From Pseudomonadales bacterium (GTDB taxonomy: Bacteria; Pseudomonadota; Gammaproteobacteria; Pseudomonadales; Pseudohongiellaceae): 64,000 nt of DNA. Location of the stretch: assembly GCA_022821865.1 (NCBI GenBank), contig JAJECW010000027.1, positions 1-64,000 on the forward strand, read 5' to 3'. The notes beneath the pieces were generated by a model. The model was not told where the DNA came from, ran no database searches, and was given only the letters and a program-made list of their open reading frames with translations. The position numbers and the translations under genes are program-made. Of this stretch, positions 1 to 8,003 are shown piece after piece (the stretch's first letter is position 1; each line of letters begins with the position of its first letter).

Positions 1-2
1 TG

Positions 3-734
3 CGCGCGGTGACCATCGAAGACAGCGGGGAAGCGCGGGGAGTGAACGACCCGGCGCAACTCGCGTCGCTTGAGAGGCGGTACCAGATGGGCAAGGTGAA
101 ACAGTTGCTGGCGGCCGGCGTGCGGCTGCTTGATCCGGCCCGGGTCGATGTGCGCGGTGAAGTCGTCGCGGGCAAGGATGTGGAAGTCGATGTCAACGTG
201 GTCTTCGAGGGCAGGGTCAGCCTCGGGGATGGGGCGAATATCGGCCCCAACTGCGTGGTCAAAAATGCGGAGATTGGCGCGGGCGTCAGGCTGCTTGCCG
301 GCACCTGCGTCGAAGATGCGGTGGTCGGCGCGAATTGCAGCATCGGCCCCATGGCGCGTCTGCGGGCGGGCACCGAACTCGGCGACGGAGTAAAGATCGG
401 CAATTTCGTGGAAACCAAAAAGGCCCGGCTCGGCAATGGCACGAAAGCCAATCACCTGTGCTATCTGGGGGACGTGGAAATCGGCGAGAACGCCAACATC
501 GGCGCAGGAGTCATCGTCTGCAACTACGATGGCGAACAGAAGCACCGCACGGTCATCGGCAACAATGTCTTCGTGGGCTCCAACAGCGTGCTCGTCGCGC
601 CGGTTTGCCTGAACGACGACAGCTACGTTGCCGCCGGTTCAACCGTCAACAGCGAGGTTCCCGCCGGCCATCTCGCCGTGGGCCGCTCGCGCCAGCGCAA
701 TATTTCGCGCTGGAGACGCCCGGGCAAGCGGTGA
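3..734 (+). CDS. glmU: GlmU, C-terminal acetyltransferase part (5' end outside window)
   Basis: Bifunctional N-acetylglucosamine-1-phosphate uridyltransferase / glucosamine-1-phosphate acetyltransferase, which makes UDP-GlcNAc in the cytoplasm. Only the C-terminal left-handed beta-helix half is present: hexapeptide repeats (I-G-x4) run through it, and the acetyltransferase signature NFVETKKARLGNG..KANHLCYLGD followed by CNYDG..KHRT matches the family active site including the catalytic His of KANH. The open frame runs off the left edge, so the pyrophosphorylase half lies upstream; the GTG at 9 is not taken as a start. The TGA is 7 nt before glmS, the usual glmU-glmS order in gammaproteobacteria. 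Identity is secure; only the 5' end is missing. Confidence 0.95.
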   Translation, partial: RAVTIEDSGEARGVNDPAQLASLERRYQMGKVKQLLAAGVRLLDPARVDVRGEVVAGKDVEVDVNVVFEGRVSLGDGANIGPNCVVKNAEIGAGVRLLAGTCVEDAVVGANCSIGPMARLRAGTELGDGVKIGNFVETKKARLGNGTKANHLCYLGDVEIGENANIGAGVIVCNYDGEQKHRTVIGNNVFVGSNSVLVAPVCLNDDSYVAAGSTVNSEVPAGHLAVGRSRQRNISRWRRPGKR

Positions 735-741
735 AGGCGCC

Positions 742-2580
742 ATGTGCGGCATAGTCGGCGCCATCGCCCAGCGGAACGTGGCCGATATCCTGCTGGAAGG
801 GCTGAAGCGGCTCGAATACCGCGGCTACGATTCCGCCGGCCTGTCGCTGATCGATGGCCCCGATGGGGAAATCGCCACCATCAAGACCGTGGGCAAGGTG
901 GCCAGGCTGGTCTCGGCGGCAAGCGATGCAGGCGCCTCGGGGGGGCTTGGCATTGCCCATACCCGCTGGGCGACCCACGGCAGGATCACTCGCGCCAATG
1001 CCCACCCCCATGAGTCCGGCGGCCGCCTGTCGCTGGTACACAATGGCATTATCGAAAATCATGAGGGGTTGCGCCGGCAACTGCTCGCCGAAGGTTATGG
1101 GTTTACGACGGATACCGATACCGAAGTCATCGCCCATCTGATCCACCGGGAGCTGGCCGGAGAAGAGGGAGGGAGCTTGCTCGATGCGGTCACCGGAGCG
1201 ATTCAAAAACTCCGGGGCGCCTACGGCCTGTGCGTAATCGACCGGCTGCAGCCGGACCGGATCGTGGCGGCGCGCAATGGCATGTCGCTGGTGGTGGGCG
1301 CGGGCATCGGCGAAAACTTCGTTGCCTCCGACACCCTGGCCCTCGGCCAGGTGACCGACCGTTTCCTCTATCTCGAGGACGGCGATCTCGCGGAACTGAC
1401 CCGGAACTCGATCCGGATCATCAACCAGGGCCGGGAAATTGAGCGGGAAATCGCCACCCTGTCAGGCAAGGTTTCTGACATGGACAAGGGCAGCTACCAG
1501 CATTTCATGCAGAAAGAGATTTTCGAGCAACCCCGGGCGATTCGCGATACCCTGTCGGGCCGCGTCAGCGGGGAAAGCGTGCTGGAAGAGGCTTTCGGTG
1601 TCGATGCCGGAGAAATTTTCGACCGGGTGCGGCAAGTGCAGATCGTGGCCTGCGGCACCAGTTTTCACGCCGGACTAGTCGTCAAGTACTGGCTCGAATC
1701 CATCGCGAGGATGCCCTGCCAAGTCGATATCGCCAGCGATTACCGCTATCGCGACATCATCGTCCAGCCGGGTACGCTGTTTGTTGCGGTATCCCAGTCC
1801 GGCGAAACCGCGGACACCCTGGCGGCCCTGCGCTACGCCAATGGTCTCGAGCATGTGGCCACCCTGGCCATCTGCAATGTGGCCACGAGTTCGCTGGTGC
1901 GTGAATCGGATTTCTGTCTGCTCACCATGGCGGGCCAGGAAATCGGCGTTGCCTCCACCAAGGCCTTCACCACCCAGTTGACCCTGCTGCTTGTCCTCGC
2001 CATCGTCCTCGGCCGGCGCAATGGCTTGCCCGGCGAGGAAGAAGCCCGGCTCGTGCGCGACATGAACCGCCTGCCCGCGCTGGTGGAAAAGGCCCTCGGC
2101 CTCGACCGGCAGATCCGCAAGCTGTCCAGGCAGTTCTCGGACAGGCGCCACAGCCTCTACCTCGGCCGCGGCATACAGTATCCGGTGGCCAAGGAAGGCG
2201 CCCTCAAGCTCAAGGAAATTTCCTACATTCACGCCGAAGCCTACCCCGCCGGCGAACTCAAGCACGGCCCGCTTGCCCTTGTGGACGGCGACATGCCTGT
2301 CATCGTGGTGGCGCCCAACAACGATTTGCTCGACAAGCTGCGCTCCAACCTCTCCGAAGTCAGCGCCAGGGGCGGCAAGCTCTACGTATTCGCCGACGAG
2401 AGCATCGGCCTCGAAAACGACCGCAACCACAAGGTCATCAAGCTCCCCGGCTGCCCCGAAGTCCTCGACCCCATCCTCTTCACCATCCCCCTGCAACTGC
2501 TCTCCTACCACGTCGCCGTAATCAAGGGCACCGACATAGACCACCCCCGCAACCTTGCGAAGTCCGTCACTGTGGAGTAG
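742..2580 (+). CDS. glmS: GlmS, glutamine-fructose-6-phosphate aminotransferase (isomerizing)
   Basis: Converts fructose-6-phosphate plus glutamine to glucosamine-6-phosphate, the first step of hexosamine synthesis; feeds GlmU upstream. 612 residues, close to the 609 of E. coli. The start at ATG 742 is fixed by the N-terminal nucleophile: the mature protein must begin with Cys in MCGIVGAIAQRN. N-terminal class II glutamine amidotransferase domain (residues ~2-220, with HTRWATHG and HNGIIEN motifs), then two SIS sugar-isomerase domains (CGTSFHA, SQSGETADT, STKAFTTQ), and the family C-terminus DIDHPRNLAKSVTVE. No ribozyme leader is possible in the 7-nt gap, as expected for a Gram-negative. Confidence 0.98.
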   Translation: MCGIVGAIAQRNVADILLEGLKRLEYRGYDSAGLSLIDGPDGEIATIKTVGKVARLVSAASDAGASGGLGIAHTRWATHGRITRANAHPHESGGRLSLVHNGIIENHEGLRRQLLAEGYGFTTDTDTEVIAHLIHRELAGEEGGSLLDAVTGAIQKLRGAYGLCVIDRLQPDRIVAARNGMSLVVGAGIGENFVASDTLALGQVTDRFLYLEDGDLAELTRNSIRIINQGREIEREIATLSGKVSDMDKGSYQHFMQKEIFEQPRAIRDTLSGRVSGESVLEEAFGVDAGEIFDRVRQVQIVACGTSFHAGLVVKYWLESIARMPCQVDIASDYRYRDIIVQPGTLFVAVSQSGETADTLAALRYANGLEHVATLAICNVATSSLVRESDFCLLTMAGQEIGVASTKAFTTQLTLLLVLAIVLGRRNGLPGEEEARLVRDMNRLPALVEKALGLDRQIRKLSRQFSDRRHSLYLGRGIQYPVAKEGALKLKEISYIHAEAYPAGELKHGPLALVDGDMPVIVVAPNNDLLDKLRSNLSEVSARGGKLYVFADESIGLENDRNHKVIKLPGCPEVLDPILFTIPLQLLSYHVAVIKGTDIDHPRNLAKSVTVE

Positions 2581-2998
2581 CTTAGTTTGCACTACCAAAT
2601 TCGGAAAGTTTCATCTTGATTGGTCAGTGGCCGCGGGGCTCGAATGTGGAGCAAGTGCCAAAAAGTTCGCTCAAGGCAGGCTATCTTGCCATTATCACAG
2701 CGTACCTTCTTTCGGATGATGAATGGGAGGACGGCTTGCTCGTGAGCAAGACATCATGAAACGCATTCGCTGTAGGGGCCAATTACGTGTGCGACCACAG
2801 TTTTTCATGTCAGTCGGCACGGGTACGAGGATAGTGCCCTCTTGGTCTGTAGTCAGTGCGGCGAGCCGTACTTCAAGAAGCAGATCGTTGACACCATCCA
2901 GACTACGATCCGGACCCTTGATTAGCAGGCCTGCCAGCTTGCACCAAGTTGTTGCGCAGCTTCGCCATGTAGCCATATCCAGTTTGGAGGTTTGATAA
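2581..2998. other. Intergenic stretch between glmS and the defence island; possible gene remnant
   Basis: 418 bases with no convincing intact gene. One plus-strand frame (about 2776-2925, ending at TAG 2923) would read a short Cys-rich peptide with a CSQCGEPYF zinc-ribbon-like motif, but it has no start codon and follows a stop at 2773, so at most it is a remnant. A good Shine-Dalgarno (TGGAGG) for the next gene sits at 2984-2989. Composition here is less GC-rich than glmS, marking the left boundary of the accessory island. Confidence 0.4.
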
Positions 2999-4246
2999 AT
3001 GTCCCCTGCTTCTCTTCACAACCCCGATCGCTATATGGCGGATTTGCGCCAGATACTGTCGCAGGGCCGAAAACGTATCGGCATCTTCATCGGTGCAGGA
3101 GCTCCGACCGCAGTTCGGATCGATGACGACAACCGTATTATCGAGGATGGCGAACCACTCATCCCGGATGTCGCCGGCCTGACCACAGCCGTTGTTGATG
3201 CACTTGAGGAGGAAGACAGAAGACTTATCGACAACCTCAAGAACGAAATCTCCGGTAACGTCAATATAGAGGCGATACTGACTCAAGTACGAAGACTTGC
3301 CCAAGCGATTGGAACTTCAGTTGTCCATGGTTTGAATGGGGACGGCTTCGACAAACTCGGTCGACGGATTTGCGAGAAAATCGGAGATCATGTGTCTCCC
3401 CGCCTTCCAGCCGGCCCCAATCCTTACTCGCAACTCATTTCGTGGATCTCCGGTACGCAAAGAGAACATTCTGTCGAGATATTCACTCCAAACTATGATC
3501 TCCTCGTTGAGGAAGCCTTCGAGAGAGCGCGGGTGGCGTATTTCGATGGATTTACCGGATCGCATCTGCCCTTTTTCGACCCGGCGAGCGTTACCTTGGA
3601 CGAGTTTCCGGCCCGTTGGTCACGTCTATGGAAGTTGCACGGTTCCCTTGGTTGGAAGGTCGTCGGAGACGCTGTCGTCAGAACCGGCCAGCGGCAAGCA
3701 ACGGAATTGATTTATCCCGACCACCTCAAGTACGACCAAGTCACGAGGCTCCCCTACTCAGCACTGTTCGAACGACTACGGCAGTTCTTGACTGCGCCGG
3801 ATACCTTGCTCATCTGTTCTGGGTTCTCATTTCTTGATTCACATATCTGCGCTGTGCTGGATGAAGCACTCGCCGCCAATTCGCATACTGCCGTTTTCGC
3901 ATTTCAGTACCGTGGTATCGATGAAGAGCCTTCGGCGACCGCGCTCGCCCAATCCCGGCCCAACATGAGCGTCTACGCTCGTGACGGCGCCGTTATAAGT
4001 GGCGTTACCGGACGTTGGCAGCCCAGCCATTCGGCGAACAAGGACAACGAAAATGTCCGTCAGACCTTTTGGCGTGATCCTGTGGCGGACAAACCGGCGG
4101 AATTCCTGCTCGGCGACTTTGCCAGCCTCGCCCAATTTCTTGCGCTGACGCAAGCCCGACAAATGTCACCACCTGTGTCGGCAACAAATCCTGATCCGAG
4201 AGAACCCGCAGAAAATATATTCCCACAGGGCAATCCTGATGCTTAG
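2999..4246 (+). CDS. SIR2-family NADase-like protein of a SIR2-HerA defence pair
   Basis: 415 residues with a SIR2-type NAD-binding core. Visible motifs: GAGAP at ~32-36 (nucleotide-binding loop), FTPNYD at ~162-167 (conserved Asn165) and KLHGSLGW at ~212-219 (catalytic His214). The Asn/His pair is the hallmark of defence SIR2 NADases. The start ATG has a TGGAGGT ribosome site 9 nt upstream. Its 3' end overlaps the HerA-like gene by 8 nt, implying translational coupling. In described SIR2-HerA (Nezha) anti-phage systems SIR2 and HerA form one large complex that degrades NAD+ and/or DNA on infection; that function is inferred here from both families plus adjacency. Less GC-rich than the housekeeping genes, consistent with transfer. 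Confidence 0.88.
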   Translation: MSPASLHNPDRYMADLRQILSQGRKRIGIFIGAGAPTAVRIDDDNRIIEDGEPLIPDVAGLTTAVVDALEEEDRRLIDNLKNEISGNVNIEAILTQVRRLAQAIGTSVVHGLNGDGFDKLGRRICEKIGDHVSPRLPAGPNPYSQLISWISGTQREHSVEIFTPNYDLLVEEAFERARVAYFDGFTGSHLPFFDPASVTLDEFPARWSRLWKLHGSLGWKVVGDAVVRTGQRQATELIYPDHLKYDQVTRLPYSALFERLRQFLTAPDTLLICSGFSFLDSHICAVLDEALAANSHTAVFAFQYRGIDEEPSATALAQSRPNMSVYARDGAVISGVTGRWQPSHSANKDNENVRQTFWRDPVADKPAEFLLGDFASLAQFLALTQARQMSPPVSATNPDPREPAENIFPQGNPDA

Positions 4247-6089
4247 CCGCGATCCGACGTATCTTGGAAAAATCGCCTCTGTCTCCGGAGCAGCTCTCAC
4301 TGTCCACCTTGCCCAGTCGGTGGCATCCGGGCTGTCCATCATCAACGGGCAAACGTACAGAATTGGACAGGTTGGCAGTTTCGTTCGAGTTCCACAAGGG
4401 TATCAGGACTTGCTGGGTATCGTCGCCCAAGTTGGCGCGAGCGCCATCCCGGAGAACATTGATACCGTTGACGATACGGGGCGTTGGATGACCATCGAGC
4501 TCGTGGGTGAAATCGTCGGTGGTGTGTTCGAGCGGGGGATTAGTCAGTATCCAAATATTGGTGATTTCGTTCACTTAGCTGTTGAGGAACACTTGCGCAG
4601 AGTTTACGACGTTTCTGGAGAAGGCCATGTAACGATAGGAACGCTTTCTAGCGCGGAAAGTATCTCCGCCAAGATTGCGCTAAATGAGCTAGTGACGCGA
4701 CACTCCGCTGTCTTGGGCTCCACGGGTTCTGGCAAGTCAACTACGATTTCGAGTCTCCTCAGAGCCATTACTACAACCGTGGACGGTGATGAACAGTACC
4801 CGAGCGCACGAATATTACTGTTGGATGTACACGGAGAGTACTCAGAGCCTCTCGCTGACATAGCGCAAGTATTTGGAGTCGAGCCGCAACGCGGCGAAGA
4901 ACGATTGTTTATCCCCTACTGGGCGCTTGACACGAGTGACTTGCTTGAATTCTTGACCGGCAGATTGGAGGGCAATCGCGAGACAGCTTTTACGGACAAG
5001 ATTTTTGCGCTTAAGCTAGAATCCCACGAAGAACATAAATTTCCGGGTGTCGATCCCGCCTCTATAACAGCCGACACACCTCTGCCATTCAGCCTCAAGA
5101 GGCTTTGGTACGATCTCATAAAATTTGAAATTTCCACATACGAGGGAGCGAATAGAGATCAGCCCACTCTTCAGGATGACGGTGATCCTGAGAATCTGGT
5201 ACCTCCCAAATATAAGCCTCACGCTATGGGCGCTACCGGCCCATTTTTGAACAACCAGGCAGTCGGGATCCAGCGGCCGTTGAATCTGCTTCGGTCCCGA
5301 CTACTGGATCGGCGCTACGACTTCCTTCTCCACCCCGGACCATGGGAACCCGATCTCGCTGGAAAGCCCCAAGAGGATCTGGATGGGCTTCTACAAGGCT
5401 GGCTGGGTGGTGCCAAGCCCATCACGATCCTGGACCTCTCCGGCGTACCGAGCGCGGTTCTTGAGCGCTTGGTAGGATCGATACTGAAGATCGTATACGA
5501 AGCACTGTTCTGGAGTCGCGAAAAAACGGAAGGTGGAATTCACAGGCCCCTGCTCGTGGTCATGGAAGAAGCACATCGTTATCTTTCAGACAAATCTGAG
5601 CAGCTGGCCTCCGATGTAGTGCAGCGAGTCGCGAAGGAGGGTCGAAAGTACGGAGTCGGCGCCATGGTCGTAAGTCAACGACCCTCCGAAGTGAATGAAA
5701 CGGTTCTCTCACAATGTGGCACTTTTATTGCGCTCCGGTTATCAAACCCTTCGGACCGCTCGCGCGTTCAGGGAACATTACCTGACGGGCTTGCTGGCCT
5801 TCTCGATGTGCTGCCTATCCTTCGTACAGGCGAAGCCATTATTACGGGAGAAGCTGCGAAGTTGCCGATGCGCTGTCGCGTTGCCCTGCCGGAAGAACAG
5901 TACCGGCCACGAAGCGGGGACCCGAAGGTAAGTGAAATGTGGCGACTAGAAAGGCGAGAAGAAGGATATAATCGAGTTGTAGCTTCGTGGAGAGCACAGA
6001 GATCACTTGCCGTGACACAAGATCTGAATATCCAACGAATTCCTGTAGATGATGATTTGGTGGAGAAAGGAGGAAATGATCGTGAATAG
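4239..6089 (+). CDS. HerA-like hexameric ATPase (SIR2-HerA partner)
   Basis: 616 residues. The N-terminus (~8-130) looks like a HAS-barrel (YLGKIASVSG...), followed by a HerA/FtsK-class P-loop ATPase: Walker A GSTGSGKSTT at ~160-169, Walker B LLVVMEEAHRYL at ~436-447 with the catalytic Glu, and a C-terminal SQRPSEV...NPSDRSRV block with the likely sensor and arginine finger. HerA proteins are DNA-translocating hexameric rings; with SIR2 they form a phage-defence complex. It begins inside the SIR2 gene (8-nt overlap) and ends 14 nt into the KTSC gene, so the three form one tightly packed operon. No damage is seen. Confidence 0.88.
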   Translation: MLSRDPTYLGKIASVSGAALTVHLAQSVASGLSIINGQTYRIGQVGSFVRVPQGYQDLLGIVAQVGASAIPENIDTVDDTGRWMTIELVGEIVGGVFERGISQYPNIGDFVHLAVEEHLRRVYDVSGEGHVTIGTLSSAESISAKIALNELVTRHSAVLGSTGSGKSTTISSLLRAITTTVDGDEQYPSARILLLDVHGEYSEPLADIAQVFGVEPQRGEERLFIPYWALDTSDLLEFLTGRLEGNRETAFTDKIFALKLESHEEHKFPGVDPASITADTPLPFSLKRLWYDLIKFEISTYEGANRDQPTLQDDGDPENLVPPKYKPHAMGATGPFLNNQAVGIQRPLNLLRSRLLDRRYDFLLHPGPWEPDLAGKPQEDLDGLLQGWLGGAKPITILDLSGVPSAVLERLVGSILKIVYEALFWSREKTEGGIHRPLLVVMEEAHRYLSDKSEQLASDVVQRVAKEGRKYGVGAMVVSQRPSEVNETVLSQCGTFIALRLSNPSDRSRVQGTLPDGLAGLLDVLPILRTGEAIITGEAAKLPMRCRVALPEEQYRPRSGDPKVSEMWRLERREEGYNRVVASWRAQRSLAVTQDLNIQRIPVDDDLVEKGGNDRE

Positions 6090-6294
6090 AAATCTAGTGT
6101 CATCATCGAATGTTTGTTCGATTGGATACGATACGAGTACACAAACTCTTGAGGTTGAATTTCATAGTGGTGGCGTGTACCAATACTACGGAGTGCCGGA
6201 CCATATGCACGCTCAGTTTATGCAGGCCTCGTCCAAAGGTAAGTTTCTGCACTATTACATCAAGAACACCTATCCGTATTCACGAGTAGGATAG
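6076..6294 (+). CDS. Small KTSC-domain protein, third gene of the SIR2-HerA operon
   Basis: 72 residues, essentially one KTSC domain (a small fold also found at the C-terminus of some lysyl-tRNA synthetases): VSSSNVCSIGYD..TQTLEVEFHSGGVYQYYGVP...SSKGKFLHYYIKNTYPYSRV matches the family pattern throughout. Start ATG 6076 has a strong AAAGGAGG site at 6066-6073, lying within the HerA coding end; the genes overlap by 14 nt. Biochemical role unknown. Overlap with herA suggests co-expression and possibly an accessory or regulatory part of the defence system, but a passenger gene cannot be excluded. Confidence 0.8.
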   Translation: MIVNRNLVSSSNVCSIGYDTSTQTLEVEFHSGGVYQYYGVPDHMHAQFMQASSKGKFLHYYIKNTYPYSRVG

Positions 6295-6331
6295 TCCACT
6301 GGCGTATCGGCAGGTGCGTTGGCGATGATGG

Positions 6332-6360
6332 TTGACAAAAGACGTCTAGACGTCTTATCG
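6332..6360 (+). promoter_or_regulatory. Methyltransferase promoter with 18-bp perfect palindrome
   Basis: TTGACA at 6332-6337 is a consensus -35. The spacer holds a perfect 18-bp palindrome AAGACGTCTAGACGTCTT (6339-6356) containing two GACGTC sites and a central CTAG. The -10 would fall at about 6355-6360 (TTATCG/TATCGT, weak), placing the transcript start near 6367, next to the ATG at 6368, so the messenger may be leaderless. A palindrome between -35 and -10 is a classic operator position; autoregulation by the methyltransferase is inference. Confidence 0.6.
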
Positions 6361-6367
6361 TTCACCC

Positions 6368-7534
6368 ATGCGTCAAACTATGAGCGAAAGACGCCAGCCG
6401 GGGGAGGTTCGCGACGCTGTGTTGGCCACGCTGCGCACCCATCCAGGAGGCGCTGCGGTACATGAGATCGTCCGCGGCGTTCGCCGGCTTTTGGGAGAAA
6501 GCGTTGCGGCATCGAGCGTTCGCTCGTATCTGCGGCTGAGCACACCTGAGCAAATCCGTCGTGTTGACAGAGGCCGCTACCAGCTAGCTGCTCTTGCGGG
6601 CGGCGTTGAAGAGACTAGACCTCCCTACGATCCCTTTCCTACGATCACATATGCCGACGCAACAATTTTCCGCGCGGACTGTCTTGATTGGTTACGAGCT
6701 CGCCCGCCAGAGTCGATCCATGCGGTCGTTACCGATCCGCCATACGGGCTCGTAGAGTATTCGTCGAAGGAACAGTCCAAGCTGAGATCAGGAAAGGGAG
6801 GCATTTGGCGAATTCCGCCATCCTTCGACGGCGTCCAGCGGTCACCTCTTCCGCGATTCACGGTCTTGTCCCCGACTGATCGGGAAGAGCTGGCCGAGTT
6901 CTTCGCGCAATGGGCAGCTTTGCTGATGCCTACCCTTGTTCCGGGGGCAAACGTTGTTGTGGCTACCAATCCCCTACTTTCCTATATTGTTGCGAGCGCC
7001 TTGGCGCAAGCGGGGTTGGAGAGGCGGGGGGAGATTGTGCGGCTGGTAACTACAATGCGCGGCGGAGATCGGCCGAAAGGCGCGCACGAAGAGTTTGCGG
7101 GCGTGAGCGTTATGCCCCGGGCCATGTGGGAGCCTTGGCTAGTGTTCCGTAAACCGCTGGAGGGCCGTGTTCAAGATAACCTGCGAAAGTGGCAAACCGG
7201 GGGATTCCGGCGACCTTCGCAGAACAAACCGTTTGGTGATGTGATTCAGTCCGCACCGACAAGAAAGGAGGAACGTGCATTGGCGCCGCATCCGTCACTG
7301 AAGCCGCAGGAATTTTTGCGCAAACTGGTGCGAGGCGTTCTCCCTCTGGGCGAAGGAGTGGTGCTGGATCCGTTTTGTGGAGCTGGATCGACCTTGGCTG
7401 CAGCAACTTTCGTCGGATACACCTGCATTGGTGTGGAGAAGGACGAACGCTACTTCGATATGGCGGTACAGGCAGTCCCGCGATTGGCGGCTTATGGGGA
7501 TGTAGAAGCAAGGAACTACAGTTTGAACGTATAG
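6368..7534 (+). CDS. DNA methyltransferase (N6-adenine/N4-cytosine, beta-type) with N-terminal winged helix
   Basis: 388 residues. Methylates DNA bases using SAM. Catalytic motif IV VTDPPYG is at ~121-127 and SAM-binding motif I DPFCGAGST at ~343-351; IV before I defines the beta order, with target recognition between. Residues ~12-72 resemble a winged helix-turn-helix (VHEIVRGVRRLLGESVAASSVRSYLRL...RGRYQLAA), unusual for a bare methyltransferase and a candidate for binding the promoter palindrome. An in-frame ATG at 6380 is an alternative start; neither has a Shine-Dalgarno, fitting a leaderless messenger. Its 3' end overlaps convergently by 19 nt with an endonuclease-like gene, so this looks like a type II restriction-modification pair whose nuclease is now broken. 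Confidence 0.88.
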   Translation: MRQTMSERRQPGEVRDAVLATLRTHPGGAAVHEIVRGVRRLLGESVAASSVRSYLRLSTPEQIRRVDRGRYQLAALAGGVEETRPPYDPFPTITYADATIFRADCLDWLRARPPESIHAVVTDPPYGLVEYSSKEQSKLRSGKGGIWRIPPSFDGVQRSPLPRFTVLSPTDREELAEFFAQWAALLMPTLVPGANVVVATNPLLSYIVASALAQAGLERRGEIVRLVTTMRGGDRPKGAHEEFAGVSVMPRAMWEPWLVFRKPLEGRVQDNLRKWQTGGFRRPSQNKPFGDVIQSAPTRKEERALAPHPSLKPQEFLRKLVRGVLPLGEGVVLDPFCGAGSTLAAATFVGYTCIGVEKDERYFDMAVQAVPRLAAYGDVEARNYSLNV

Positions 7535-8003
7535 ACCCAATTGCTGCGAAGTTTTCTGATCCCTTCGCGGTGAAGAGTTGCAGTCCTTGTTCCAAGAGTG
7601 CCGCGGGAATTGTGGCGAAAATCCGATTCCGTTACATGCGCTAAATATGCGTTTGTGAAGGTCATTGGAGCACGGTCTCGTACTGGCTGAGTGGCGGAGT
7701 CTACTTCATAAACGAAAACACACATCCATTGCTCGCGTGCGCCATGCGTATCAACCGCCCCATTCTTGTTGCGAGTGGACTTGATCTCAACGCCCTCTGT
7801 GCCGGACTGAACGGAGTTTTCCGGATATACGCCAGAAACGACAAGATCGGGATGGCCATTGAAAAAATTGTTCTCTGTGAGACTTCTGGAATGATTGGCA
7901 AGACTGGCGGTGAGCAGATCAGAGATAATTCCTGACATTGCCGCGGGGCGAAGCATCTCATCCAACCGTTGCAATCCGCGCTCCAACAGTAGACCGTTAA
8001 TGT

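Noticed and set aside
735..741. glmS ribozyme or leader upstream of glmS
   Set aside because: Only 7 bases separate glmU and glmS, and this regulation belongs to Gram-positive bacteria.
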